From: Streptomyces cinnamoneus | Lineage (GTDB): Bacteria; Actinomycetota; Actinomycetes; Streptomycetales; Streptomycetaceae | NCBI RefSeq assembly: GCF_002939475.1 | Contig: NZ_PKFQ01000001.1 | Coordinates: forward strand, 5,453,001 to 5,517,000 | Length of the DNA: 64,000 bases | Direction: 5' to 3' | Notes under the pieces: model-generated | Told to the model about the DNA's origin: nothing | The model's database searches: none | The model's input: the letters and a program-made list of their open reading frames with translations, nothing else | Translations under genes and position numbers: made by a program | Shown here: one piece after another, positions 36,887-45,295 of the stretch | Position numbering within the stretch: position 1 is the stretch's first letter | Layout of the letters: each line of letters begins with the position of its first letter

Positions 36887-38519
36887 GGGGAAACTGTAAA
36901 GGGCCCGCGCGCAACCGGAATCGTTGCAACTTACCGGTGGGGGTGCGGGGAAGGGCGTCGGGAAACTCGATCACGCGGGGGCACTTGTACGGAACGATCT
37001 CCTTTTTGGTGAACTCCCGCAGTTTCTCCGCCGTTTCCCCGGTCCGGGGCACTCCGGGACGCAGGACGACGTGGGCGACGACGATCTGGCCGCGCCGCTC
37101 GTCGGGGCGTCCGACCACGGCGGCCTCCAAGACGTCGGGGTGGCGCAGCAGGGCCTCCTCGACCTCGGGACCGGCGATGTTGCAGCCGGCCGAGACGATC
37201 ATGTCGTCGGCGCGGGCGACGAAGCGGAAGTAGCCGTCGGGCTCCCGGACATAGGTGTCGCCGGTGAGGTTCCAGCCGTCGCGCACGTACTCCCTCTGGC
37301 GCTCGTCCGCCAGGTAGCGGCAGCCGGTGGGGCCGCGCACGGCCAGCAGCCCCGGGCTGCCGTCGGGCACGGGGGCTCCGTCGGCCCCCACGACGCGGGC
37401 CTCGTAGCCGGGCACGGGAAGCCCGGTCGTGCCCGGGCGGATGCGGTCGTCGGCCGCGGAGATGAAGATGTGCAGCATCTCCGTGGCCCCGATGCCGTTG
37501 ATGACGCGCAGCCCGGTGGCCCGCCGCCAGTCGTGCCACAGCCGCGCCGGCAGGTGCTCGCCGGCGGAGACGCACCGGCGCAGCGACGAGGTGTCGTACG
37601 AGCCGAGCCTCGCGAGCATGGCCCGGTAGGCGGTGGGCGCGGTGAACAGGACGCTCACTCCGTGCCGTTGGACGTCGCCGAGGAGCTTGTCGGGGCCGCC
37701 CCAGTCGGTCAGCAGGGTGCTGGCACCGGCGCGGAGCGGGAAGACGACCAGACCGCCGAGGCCGAAGGTGAAACCGAGCGGCGGGCTGCCCGCGAAGACG
37801 TCGTCGGGGTGCGGCCGCAGGACCCGGGCCGAGAAGGTGTCCGCGACGGCGAGCACGTCGCGGTGGAAGTGGACGCAGCCCTTGGGGCGGCCGGTCGTTC
37901 CGGAGGTGAAGGCGATCAGCGCGACGTCGTCGGCGGCGGTGGCGACCGCCTCGTAGGAGGAAGGTTTGTCCGCCGAACGCCGCAGAAGGTCGTCGGGCGA
38001 CGAGCCGCCGAACAAGGTAACGCGTAAGTGTGACACCTCTGCCGCGAAGACGTCGTCGGCCGATCGGGTGTCGACCAGGGCGTGCCGCACCCGCGCCAGC
38101 CGGCAGATGTCCGCCAGCTCCTGCGGCCGCTGCGCCGGTAGCACGGTCACGGCCACCGCGCCGGCCTTCACCACCGCGAGCCAGCAGGCCGCCAGCCAGG
38201 GCGTGGTGGGCCCCCGCAGCAGCACCCGGTTGCCGGGCACGACACCCAGGTCACGGGTCAGGGTGTGGGCGATCCGGTCGACGCGCGCCTTCAGATCGCC
38301 GTACGACCACACGCGCCCCTCGCCGTCCCGCACGGCCGGCCGGTCCGGGCCGAGCCGCGCGACGGTCGCGTCCAGCAGCGCCGCACCGCAGTTGAGCCGG
38401 TCCGGATAGCGCAGGGCGGGCCCGTCCGCGAGATCGAAGCGGAGATCGGGCCACTGGTCGGTGGGCGGGAGGTGGTCGCGGGGAAAGGTATCGGCATGGG
38501 CCGACGGCGTGAACTCCAT
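36879..38519 (-). CDS. Aryl-CoA ligase (2-aminobenzoate/benzoate-CoA ligase type)
   Basis: 546 residues from ATG 38519, chosen for the GAGGGGG site; the frame continues upstream without one. Adenylate-forming enzyme: AFTSGTTGRPKG, NGIGATEMLHIFISA, GDTYVREPDGYFRFVARADDMIVSAG and the C-terminal lysine in PRTPTGKLQR. The LHIF segment after GATEM is typical of benzoate and 2-aminobenzoate CoA ligases. It activates the aromatic acid for the monooxygenase/reductase encoded across the locus. Transcribed with paaX, divergently from the acyl-CoA dehydrogenase. Confidence 0.9.
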   Translation of the reverse strand: MEFTPSAHADTFPRDHLPPTDQWPDLRFDLADGPALRYPDRLNCGAALLDATVARLGPDRPAVRDGEGRVWSYGDLKARVDRIAHTLTRDLGVVPGNRVLLRGPTTPWLAACWLAVVKAGAVAVTVLPAQRPQELADICRLARVRHALVDTRSADDVFAAEVSHLRVTLFGGSSPDDLLRRSADKPSSYEAVATAADDVALIAFTSGTTGRPKGCVHFHRDVLAVADTFSARVLRPHPDDVFAGSPPLGFTFGLGGLVVFPLRAGASTLLTDWGGPDKLLGDVQRHGVSVLFTAPTAYRAMLARLGSYDTSSLRRCVSAGEHLPARLWHDWRRATGLRVINGIGATEMLHIFISAADDRIRPGTTGLPVPGYEARVVGADGAPVPDGSPGLLAVRGPTGCRYLADERQREYVRDGWNLTGDTYVREPDGYFRFVARADDMIVSAGCNIAGPEVEEALLRHPDVLEAAVVGRPDERRGQIVVAHVVLRPGVPRTGETAEKLREFTKKEIVPYKCPRVIEFPDALPRTPTGKLQRFRLRAGPLQFPRD

Positions 38520-38602
38520 CGCGGATGCGCCCCCTCGCGCCGAGAGCCGAGCGGAAAAGGGAGGTGAACGGGGGGTCTTGCCAGCGATATGGATCCGCTG
38601 CC

Positions 38603-38630
38603 AGCGTAGCGAGTCGGTGACGACAGTCAA
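38603..38630 (-). promoter_or_regulatory. Promoter of the ligase-paaX unit with overlapping operator motif
   Basis: On the minus strand: TTGACT (38630-38625), 16-bp spacer, TACGCT (38608-38603). The spacer and -35 carry GTGACGACAGTCA (plus strand 38617-38629), nearly identical to the motif at 32865. A CGATATCG palindrome lies alongside at 38638-38645. Confidence 0.6.
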
Positions 38631-38680
38631 CAGAGCGCGATATCGAGCGCGGAGCCCGCGCCCGGGAAGGGTGGTGGCCC

Positions 38681-39823
38681 GTGACCACACCGTTCGCACT
38701 GGACCGCACACAGCACACCTGGTGCGCCGAACTGCGCGACCTCGCCGCACGACGGCTGCGTCCCCTGGCCGAGAAGGGCGAGCCCGGGCACGTCAACCGG
38801 CCGCTCGTGGCCGCCCTGGGCGAACTCGGCCTGCTGGCCCGCGCCCTGCCTGTCGAAGGGCCCGCCCGGGCCATGGACCTGTGCCTGCTGCGCCTGTCAC
38901 TGGCCCAGGAGTGCACCGAGGCCGAGACCGCCCTGGCCCTCCAGGGCCTGGGCGCGCATCCGGTCGCCCGGTCCGGCACCCCCGACCAGCGCGCGCGCTG
39001 GCTGCCGGACGTCGTGGCGGGCCGCGCGGTGGCCGCCTTCGCGCTCAGCGAGCCGGGCGCCGGCTCGGACGCCGCGGCCCTGGAACTGCTCGCCGAGCCG
39101 GCCGGCCCCGGCCCGCGCGGCGGCGGAGGCTGGCGGCTCACGGGGGAGAAGTGCTGGATCTCCAACGCCCCCGAAGCCGACGTCTACACCGTCTTCGCCC
39201 GCACGGGCCAGGCCCCCGGTGCCGCCGGAGTCACCGCCTTCCTCGTCCCCGCCGACCGGCCGGGCCTCAGCGGCCGGCCCCTGGAGATGCTCAGCCCCCA
39301 CCCCGTCGGCACGCTCGCCTTCGACGCCGTGCCCGTCGGCCCGGACGACGTGGTGGGCGAGGTGGGCGGCGGCTTCCGCGTCGCCATGACCACGTTGGAC
39401 CTCTTCCGCCCCAGCGTCGGCGCCTTCGCCGTGGGCATGGCCCGTGCCGCTCTCGACGCGGCGCTGCTCCACGCGTCCGAGAGGCAGGCGTTCGGCGGCC
39501 CGCTCAAGGACCTCCAGGCCGTCTCCCACCAGCTCGCCGAGATGGCCACCCGCACCGAGGCCGCCGCCCTGCTCGTCCTCGCCGCGGCCTCGGCGTACGA
39601 CGCGGGGGAGCCCGGCGTCGCCCGCCGCTCCGCGATGGCCAAGCTCTTCGCCACCGAGACCGCCCAGTACGTCGTCGACGCCGCCGTGCAGATCCACGGC
39701 GCCCGCGCCCTGCGCCGGGGCCACCTCCTGGAGCACCTCTACCGCGAGGTGCGCGCCCCGCGCGTCTACGAGGGGGCCAGCGAGGTGCAGCGGACCATCA
39801 TCGCCAGGGAGCTGTACCGATGA
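38681..39823 (+). CDS. Acyl-CoA dehydrogenase
   Basis: 380 residues, GTG start behind GGGAAGGGTGG. FAD-dependent; ALSEPGAGSDAA and GEKCWISNA are the two signature segments, and the catalytic base is Glu364 in VYEGASEVQRTI. The arginine-rich ERQAFGGPLKDLQ and QIHGARA motifs are also present. First gene of the rightward unit with the RidA-type gene (ATGA overlap), divergent from the ligase. Likely oxidises a CoA-ester intermediate after ring dearomatisation. Confidence 0.93.
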   Translation: MTTPFALDRTQHTWCAELRDLAARRLRPLAEKGEPGHVNRPLVAALGELGLLARALPVEGPARAMDLCLLRLSLAQECTEAETALALQGLGAHPVARSGTPDQRARWLPDVVAGRAVAAFALSEPGAGSDAAALELLAEPAGPGPRGGGGWRLTGEKCWISNAPEADVYTVFARTGQAPGAAGVTAFLVPADRPGLSGRPLEMLSPHPVGTLAFDAVPVGPDDVVGEVGGGFRVAMTTLDLFRPSVGAFAVGMARAALDAALLHASERQAFGGPLKDLQAVSHQLAEMATRTEAAALLVLAAASAYDAGEPGVARRSAMAKLFATETAQYVVDAAVQIHGARALRRGHLLEHLYREVRAPRVYEGASEVQRTIIARELYR

Positions 39824-40218
39824 CCCTCCGGCGCACCAACCCGGCCGGGCTGTCCCCGCCCACCGGCTTCACCCACGCCGTCACCGCCACCGGCGGCCGG
39901 CTGGTGTTCCTCGCCGGCCAGACCGCGCTGGACGCGGACGGCACGGTCGTGGGCGACGGCCTGCCGGAGCAGTTCGAGCGGGCGCTGGCCAACCTCCTGG
40001 CCGCCCTGCGGGCCGTGGGCGGCGAGCCCCGGCACCTGGCGCGCGTGACCGTCTACGCCACGGACGTCGGGGCGTACCGCGCCCACGCGAGGGAACTGGG
40101 CGCCGTGTGGCGGCGCCTGGCGGGACGGGACTACCCCGCGATGGCCCTCGTGGGCGTCACCCGGCTCTGGGACGAGGAGGCCCTGGTGGAGCTGGACGGA
40201 ACGGCCGTGCTGCCCTGA
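39820..40218 (+). CDS. RidA/YjgF-family protein lacking the canonical arginine
   Basis: 132 residues. Rid fold: LVFLAGQTALDADGTVVG, FERALANLLAALRAVG, ARVTVYATDV. In RidA deaminases an Arg near the C-terminus (P-A-R-S) binds the imine substrate; here that place reads P-A-M-A (DYPAMALVGVTRLW), so simple RidA imine deaminase activity is doubtful and the protein belongs with the Rid groups that lack this Arg. Start overlaps the dehydrogenase stop (ATGA). Rid genes accompany 2-aminobenzoyl-CoA clusters, where an imine or enamine arises. Confidence 0.9.
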   Translation: MTLRRTNPAGLSPPTGFTHAVTATGGRLVFLAGQTALDADGTVVGDGLPEQFERALANLLAALRAVGGEPRHLARVTVYATDVGAYRAHARELGAVWRRLAGRDYPAMALVGVTRLWDEEALVELDGTAVLP

Positions 40219-40233
40219 CGGCGGGGCCGGTGT

Positions 40234-40248
40234 ACGGTTCGGTACCGT
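40234..40248 (+). promoter_or_regulatory. Inverted repeat upstream of the TetR gene
   Basis: ACGGT-TCGGT-ACCGT, with a perfect CGGTACCG core (40240-40247), 34 bp before the tetR start. Size and place fit an autoregulatory TetR operator. Confidence 0.55.
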
Positions 40249-40281
40249 TCCGTGTTCCCGTGTAGGCAAGGTGGCGTCTCG

Positions 40282-40905
40282 ATGGCTCCTCGTCGGAATG
40301 CCGGCCCGGACGGCCTGACCTTCACCGAGCGCGCCCGGCGGGAGCAGATCGTCGAGTGCGCGATCGACCTGATCTCCACCCGGGGCTACCCGGCGACGTC
40401 GCTGGCGGCGATCGCCGAGGAGGCGGGCATCTCCAAGGCCTCGGTCCTGTACCACTTCACCTCGAAGGACAACCTGGACCGGGCGACGCTGGCCCATGTG
40501 ATGGAGCGCTTCTCCGCCCACGTGACGGAGCGGGTGGAGCGGGAGTCCGACCCGGTGGCCGCCGTCGTCGCCTACGTCCGCGCGATGATCTCCTACCAGC
40601 AGGCCAACCGCCGGCACGTCCGCGTGATCACCGAGATGCTGCTCGACGACGAGGGCGGCACGCGGCTGAAGACGCCGGGCTCGCACGACACCAACGACCG
40701 CTGGCAGGGGCTGGCCCGGCTGCTGGCCGCCGGCCAGGAGGCGGGGTGCTTCCGCGCGTTCGACACGCGGACCACGGCGCTGGCCGTCGGCGGCTCGATC
40801 GACAACGTGGTCTCCTACTGGCTGGTCCACCCCGAGTTCGACCTCGACGCCGCGGCCGACGAGCTGGTGACCTTCACCTTGAACGCGATCGAGCGCCGGG
40901 ACTGA
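40282..40905 (+). CDS. TetR-family regulator
   Basis: 207 residues. HTH in the first 65 (REQIVECAIDLISTRGYPATSLAAIAEEAGISKASVLYHF), then a helical ligand-binding domain with VRVITEMLLDDEGG. ATG 40282 was preferred to an upstream start because it follows CAAGGTGG and matches family length. It follows the acyl-CoA dehydrogenase-RidA genes by 63 bp, which contain an inverted repeat, and converges on an FAD monooxygenase gene. It probably controls the aryl-CoA genes or the monooxygenase. Confidence 0.9.
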   Translation: MAPRRNAGPDGLTFTERARREQIVECAIDLISTRGYPATSLAAIAEEAGISKASVLYHFTSKDNLDRATLAHVMERFSAHVTERVERESDPVAAVVAYVRAMISYQQANRRHVRVITEMLLDDEGGTRLKTPGSHDTNDRWQGLARLLAAGQEAGCFRAFDTRTTALAVGGSIDNVVSYWLVHPEFDLDAAADELVTFTLNAIERRD

Positions 40906-40929
40906 TCCCCGTCCGGTCCGCGCGGCCGG

Positions 40930-42153
40930 TCACGGTCGCGCGAAGGCGGGTGCCCGCTCGGGTCGCACGCCGACCCCGCCGAGGTAGCCCGTCAGCGTGG
41001 TGAGCAGCGGTACGCGCCCCAGCAGGCGGAACGGCAGCGGCAGCCGCCCGTGGTCGAGGACGCCGTCGAGCGCCGGGCGCAACAGCGCCTCGTGCTCGCC
41101 CCGTTGCGCCTTCTGCACCAGGGCCGCCGGCATCAGCCGCCGCTTCTGCACCCGCGCGAGGTCCTCGTCCCGGACGGTGCCGCGCCGCAGCGGCCCCGCC
41201 AGGATGCGGGCGGCCGCCACCGCGTCCTGCACCGCGAGGTTGACGCCGACGCCCCCGGTGGGGGACATGGTGTGCGCCGCGTCCCCGATGCACAGCAGTC
41301 CCGGCCGGTACCACCGCGAGAGCCGGCCCATCGTGACCTCCAGCAGCTTCACGTCGTCCCAGGAGCGGATCGCGTCCGTCACCTCGGGCCCCCAGCCGAA
41401 GAGCCCGCCTATCCGCTCGCGGAACCACTCGATCCCGTTGGCGCGCAGCTCGGCGTCCGTGCCCTTCTTGATGAGGTAGGACGTCTGGTAGTACGCGCCG
41501 CGGTCCATCGTGACCGCGAACTGCCGGCCCTCGGCCCGCATGAAGACCCGGCCGTCCTTGCCGTCGTCCTTCTGCGCCGGGACGCGGACGTTCCACACGT
41601 CCATGGGCACGTCGAAGAGGTCCTGCCGCAGCCCGGCCGCCTCGCGGACGAGGGAGTCCCGGCCGTCGCAGGCGACCGTGAGGTCCGCCGCCAGTTCCCC
41701 GGGCCCGCCGTCCTCGTCCGTGTAGCGCACTCCCGCCACCCGGCCGTCCTCGAAGCGCAGGCCCGTGACGGCGGTGCGCATCCGCAGGGTGAAGGCCGGC
41801 TCCTCGCCCGCCGCGCTCGCGAGCAGGTCGAGGAAGTCCCACTGCGGAACCATGGCGATGTATTTGTGCGGGCCGGGGATGCGCCGAAGGTCGGAGAGGG
41901 TCAGGACGGTGTCGCCGACGTGCATCCGCACCTGGTCCAGCCGGCGCGCGGGCAGCCGCGCGAACCGTTCGCCGAGGCCGAGTTCGTCCAGCAGCCGCAG
42001 CGTGGACGGGTGCACGGTGTCGCCGCGGAAGTCGCGCAGGAAGTCCTTGTGCTTCTCCAGAACGGTCACTTCGACGCCGGCCCGGGCCAGCAGCAGTCCC
42101 AGCATCATGCCCGCGGGCCCACCCCCGACCACACAGCAGGTCGTGCGCTCCAT
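40930..42153 (-). CDS. FAD-dependent monooxygenase (p-hydroxybenzoate hydroxylase fold)
   Basis: 407 residues from ATG 42153 behind GGGGAGG. Rossmann motif VVGGGPAGMMLGLLLARAG at the N-terminus, the DG motif VACDGRDSLVREAAG and the FAD-ribityl motif CIGDAAHTMSPTGGVGVNLAVQDA. Class A flavoprotein hydroxylases of this type act on phenols or polyketides. Its promoter carries two copies of a perfect 14-bp inverted repeat, so it is tightly regulated, probably by a TetR protein. No substrate can be assigned; it may belong to aromatic catabolism with the neighbouring locus. Confidence 0.92.
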   Translation of the reverse strand: MERTTCCVVGGGPAGMMLGLLLARAGVEVTVLEKHKDFLRDFRGDTVHPSTLRLLDELGLGERFARLPARRLDQVRMHVGDTVLTLSDLRRIPGPHKYIAMVPQWDFLDLLASAAGEEPAFTLRMRTAVTGLRFEDGRVAGVRYTDEDGGPGELAADLTVACDGRDSLVREAAGLRQDLFDVPMDVWNVRVPAQKDDGKDGRVFMRAEGRQFAVTMDRGAYYQTSYLIKKGTDAELRANGIEWFRERIGGLFGWGPEVTDAIRSWDDVKLLEVTMGRLSRWYRPGLLCIGDAAHTMSPTGGVGVNLAVQDAVAAARILAGPLRRGTVRDEDLARVQKRRLMPAALVQKAQRGEHEALLRPALDGVLDHGRLPLPFRLLGRVPLLTTLTGYLGGVGVRPERAPAFARP

Positions 42154-42183
42154 GTCGTCCTCCCCGTCGCCCCGCATGGTTGA

Positions 42184-42217
42184 TGACCGACCGGTCAATA
42201 GTCTGACCGACCGGTCA
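42184..42217 (-). promoter_or_regulatory. Two copies of TGACCGACCGGTCA upstream of the FAD monooxygenase
   Basis: Perfect inverted repeats (arms TGACCG/CGGTCA around AC) at 42184-42197 and 42204-42217, spaced 20 bp centre to centre, i.e. the same helix face. They lie 31-64 bp before the start codon. Typical of a cooperative TetR-type operator. Confidence 0.75.
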
Positions 42218-42328
42218 GTGAAGTCTACGTACGGCCGCCCGGGCATGGCAACGGCCCCTCCTGCCGGGCCTGGTCGGCCGGCCGGAGGGGCCGCTGGGGT
42301 GGGTGTGGTGCGGTAGGGGAGGGTTCGC

Positions 42329-43858
42329 CTAGATGTCCCGGAACGTCTCGATCTGGGCCCCGATGGAGTTGAGCCGTTCGGCCAGGTCCTCGTAACCACG
42401 GTTGATCACGTAGACGTTGCGCAGCACGGACGTGCCCTCCGCCGCCATCATGGCCAGCAGGACGACGACGGCGGGCCGCAGGGCCGGCGGGCACATCATC
42501 TCGGCCGAGCGCCAGCGCGTGGGGCCCTCGACCAGGACGCGGTGCGGGTCGAGCAGCTTGACGTCCGCGCCGAGACGGTTGAGGTCCGTGAGGTAGATGG
42601 CGCGGTTGTCGTAGACCCAGTCGTGAATGAGGGTCTGGCCCTGGGCGAACGCGGCGATGGCCGCGAAGAAGGGCACGTTGTCGATGTTGAGGCCCGGGAA
42701 CGGCATCGGGTGGATCTTGTCGATCGGCGCGCACAGCTTGGACGGACGCACGGTCAGGTCCAGCAGCCGGGTCCGGCCGTTGTCGGCGCGGTACTCGGCG
42801 CTGCGCTCGTGGTCGAGGCCCATCTCCTCCAGGACGGCGAGCTCGATCTCCATGAACTCCACCGGCACCCGGCGGATCGTCAGCTCGGACTCGGTGACCA
42901 CGGCCGCGGCGAGCAGGCTCATGGCCTCCACCGGGTCCTCCGAGGGCGCGTAGTCCACGTCGCGGTCGATGGTGGCCACGCCGTGCACGGTCAGCGTCGT
43001 GGTGCCGACGCCCTCGACGCGCACGCCCAGTTCCTCCAGGAAGAAGCACAGGTCCTGGACCATGTAGTTGGAGCTGGCGTTGCGGATGACGGTCACGCCG
43101 TCGTGGCGGGCCGCGGCGAGCAGGGCGTTCTCGGTCACGGTGTCGCCGCGTTCGGTCAGCACGATCGCCCGGGTGGGTGCGACCGAACGGTCGACCTGGG
43201 CGTGGTACGTGCCGTCGGTGGCGGTGATCTCCAGGCCGAAGTGCCGCAGGGCCGTCATGTGGGGCTGCACGGTGCGCGTGCCGAGGTCGCAGCCGCCGGC
43301 GTACGGGATCTTGAAGTGGTCCATGCGGTGCAGCAGCGGGCCGAGGAACATGATGACGCTGCGGGTCCGGCGGGCGGCCTCGGTGTCCATGGCGGCGAGG
43401 TCCAGCTCGGCCGGCGGCACGATCTCCAGGTCGTTGCCGTCGTTGATCCAGCGGTGCCGGACGCCGATGCTGGCGAGCACCTCCAGGATCCGGTAGACCT
43501 CCTCGATCCGCGCGACCCGTCGCAGCGTGGTGCGGCCCGCGTTGAGCAGGGTGGCGCACAGCAGGGCGACGCACGCGTTCTTGCTGGTCTTGACGTCGAT
43601 GGAGCCGGAGAGCCGACGGCCGCCGACGACCCGCAGATGCATCGGCCCGGCGTACCCGAGAGAGACGATCTCGCTGTCGAGCGCCTCTCCGATACGGGCG
43701 ATCATATCAAGGCTGATGTTCTGATTTCCCCGCTCGATGCGGTTGACCGCGCTCTGGCTGGTTCCCAGTGCGTCCGCGAGCTGGGTCTGGGTCCAGCCAC
43801 GGTGCTGGCGTGCGTCACGGATGAGCTTGCCGATGCGGCCGAGGTAGGCGTCTGTCAT
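42329..43858 (-). CDS. XRE helix-turn-helix fused to UDP-GlcNAc 1-carboxyvinyltransferase (MurA)
   Basis: 509 residues. Residues 8-65 are an XRE/cro HTH (GWTQTQLADALGTSQSAVNRIERGNQNIS). From about 75 on it is a full EPSP-synthase-type MurA: K93-N94 of TSKNA (UDP-sugar site), Cys190 in GGCDLGTRTVQPH at the place of the fosfomycin-reactive cysteine, the Asp of SEDPVEAM, and FPGLNID. MurA makes enolpyruvyl-UDP-GlcNAc for peptidoglycan. The catalytic residues look intact, so it may be both enzyme and regulator. The position matches the second MurA of Streptomyces next to acnA. A palindrome 13 bp before the start (43871-43886) recurs upstream of acnA. Confidence 0.94.
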   Translation of the reverse strand: MTDAYLGRIGKLIRDARQHRGWTQTQLADALGTSQSAVNRIERGNQNISLDMIARIGEALDSEIVSLGYAGPMHLRVVGGRRLSGSIDVKTSKNACVALLCATLLNAGRTTLRRVARIEEVYRILEVLASIGVRHRWINDGNDLEIVPPAELDLAAMDTEAARRTRSVIMFLGPLLHRMDHFKIPYAGGCDLGTRTVQPHMTALRHFGLEITATDGTYHAQVDRSVAPTRAIVLTERGDTVTENALLAAARHDGVTVIRNASSNYMVQDLCFFLEELGVRVEGVGTTTLTVHGVATIDRDVDYAPSEDPVEAMSLLAAAVVTESELTIRRVPVEFMEIELAVLEEMGLDHERSAEYRADNGRTRLLDLTVRPSKLCAPIDKIHPMPFPGLNIDNVPFFAAIAAFAQGQTLIHDWVYDNRAIYLTDLNRLGADVKLLDPHRVLVEGPTRWRSAEMMCPPALRPAVVVLLAMMAAEGTSVLRNVYVINRGYEDLAERLNSIGAQIETFRDI

Positions 43859-43870
43859 GAGGCGGACGGT

Positions 43871-43886
43871 ATCTCAGATATGAGAT
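43871..43886 (-). promoter_or_regulatory. Palindrome ATCTC-AGATAT-GAGAT before the HTH-MurA gene
   Basis: 16-bp inverted repeat immediately upstream of the XRE-MurA start and facing the DUF1648 gene. The same ATCTC-N6-GAGAT layout is found at 47277-47292 upstream of acnA. Probable autoregulatory operator of the XRE domain. Confidence 0.65.
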
Positions 43887-43949
43887 TTCTGCCGCCCGTG
43901 CCATGCCTTCCCGCTTGTTCTACTACTATGCGAACAACTCGGAGGTGTC

Positions 43950-44936
43950 ATGAACGTATCCACGTCTTTTGTGAAGGACCTGCGCCGGCCTCTGGTGATA
44001 GCCCTGGCCTATCTGACCGGCTTTGCTGTGTTTGTCGCCGCTTTCCTTGCACATCATGACCGCCTGCCGGATCCGATGGCCACGCACTTCTCCGGCGGCG
44101 GTCACGCCGACGGCTATACGGCGCTGGACTCGTTCCCGTACGAGGCCCTCGCCCTGCTGCTCGCCCCCGCCGCGCTGTTCGTGGCCCTCGGCTACGCCAT
44201 GAGAACCGCGCGGACGAGAGCCCTGACGGCCCTGGCCTGCGGACTCGCCGGGACCCTGGGATGCGTCAGTACGAGCGTCGTCCTCGTCAACGCCCACGCG
44301 TCCACCGCCGCGGAGGCCCGGCTTCCGCTGGGCCACCTGGGGCTCGCCCTGGCCGTCGGCGCCGCGGCGGCCGGCCTGGGCCTGCTGCTCGCGGGCCGTG
44401 ACACCCCCTCGGCCGCCCCGGCCCCGGCCGGGGCCGGCGCCCCCCGTCTGGACCTCGGCGACGGGGAGAGCGCGACCTGGACGAGGGTCGCCGGATCGCG
44501 ACCCCTGCGCGTCGTCGGCGCGGTGAGCGGCGTCCTGGGCGTGCTCCTGGCGGCCCTCGTGGGGTGGGGCGCGGGCCTCGGCCTGCTGGCGACGACGGTC
44601 CTGTTGCTGCCGATGTCCACCGTCCGCGTCACCGTCGACCGGCACGGCCTGACCGCCTGCCTCCCCTGGCTGCCCCGGCCCCGGCTGCGCATCCCGCTCG
44701 CCCGCGTCGCCTCCGCCCAGGCCCGGCACGTCGACCCCTGGAAGGACCTAGGCGGCTGGGGCTACCGCGTCGTACCCGGCCGCAGCGGGCTGGCCCTGCG
44801 CTCGGGCGAGGCGATCGTGGTCGCCCTGACCACCGGCAGCGAGTTCGTCGTCACCGTCGACGACGCCGCCACGGCCGCGGCCCTGCTCAACGCCCTCGCC
44901 GACCGCCACCGGGCCCACGGGGGCTCCAGATGCTGA
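43950..44936 (+). CDS. DUF1648-type membrane protein
   Basis: 328 residues. Hydrophobic segments near 17-35, 60-82, 92-113, 118-140 and 185-222; after the first lies the DUF1648 signature LPDPMATHFSGGGHADGY. The C-terminal third is soluble. Family members resemble the N-terminal part of SdpI-like proteins and are often paired with a YtrA-type GntR regulator, as here (7-bp overlap). ATG follows GGAGG. Function unknown; envelope stress or immunity roles are known only for distant relatives. Confidence 0.88.
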   Translation: MNVSTSFVKDLRRPLVIALAYLTGFAVFVAAFLAHHDRLPDPMATHFSGGGHADGYTALDSFPYEALALLLAPAALFVALGYAMRTARTRALTALACGLAGTLGCVSTSVVLVNAHASTAAEARLPLGHLGLALAVGAAAAGLGLLLAGRDTPSAAPAPAGAGAPRLDLGDGESATWTRVAGSRPLRVVGAVSGVLGVLLAALVGWGAGLGLLATTVLLLPMSTVRVTVDRHGLTACLPWLPRPRLRIPLARVASAQARHVDPWKDLGGWGYRVVPGRSGLALRSGEAIVVALTTGSEFVVTVDDAATAAALLNALADRHRAHGGSRC

Positions 44937-45292
44937 TCCGTCTCGACCACGCCTCCCCGGTCCCGCTCGGCGACCAGATCGCCGCCGCCGTCCGCGGCGC
45001 CATCGCCGACGCCTCCGTCCGCACCGGCGAACGCCTCCCGGCCGCCCGCGCCCTGGCCGATTCCCTGGGCGTCAACGTCCACACCGTCCTGCGGGGCTAC
45101 CAGCGCCTGCGCGAGGAGGGCCTCATCGAACTGCGCCGCGGCCGCGGCGCGGTGGTGAGCGCCGACACCACGTCCCCGGGCCGCGCCCGCCTCGTCGAGG
45201 GCGTCCGCGACCTGGTCGCGGACGCGCGGGCGCTGGGCCTGACGGACGACGAGGTGCTGGCGATGGTGCGGGTGGGACTGGGGGGCGGGTGA
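44930..45292 (+). CDS. GntR-family regulator, YtrA subfamily
   Basis: 120 residues. Winged helix (PLGDQIAAAVRGAIADASVRTGERLPAARALADSLGVNVHTVLRGYQRL) with only a short helical tail, typical of YtrA-type GntR proteins. Its start lies inside the DUF1648 gene, so the two are co-translated, and it probably controls its own operon. It converges on the Uma2 gene with a 3-bp gap. Confidence 0.92.
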   Translation: MLIRLDHASPVPLGDQIAAAVRGAIADASVRTGERLPAARALADSLGVNVHTVLRGYQRLREEGLIELRRGRGAVVSADTTSPGRARLVEGVRDLVADARALGLTDDEVLAMVRVGLGGG

Positions 45293-45295
45293 CGG

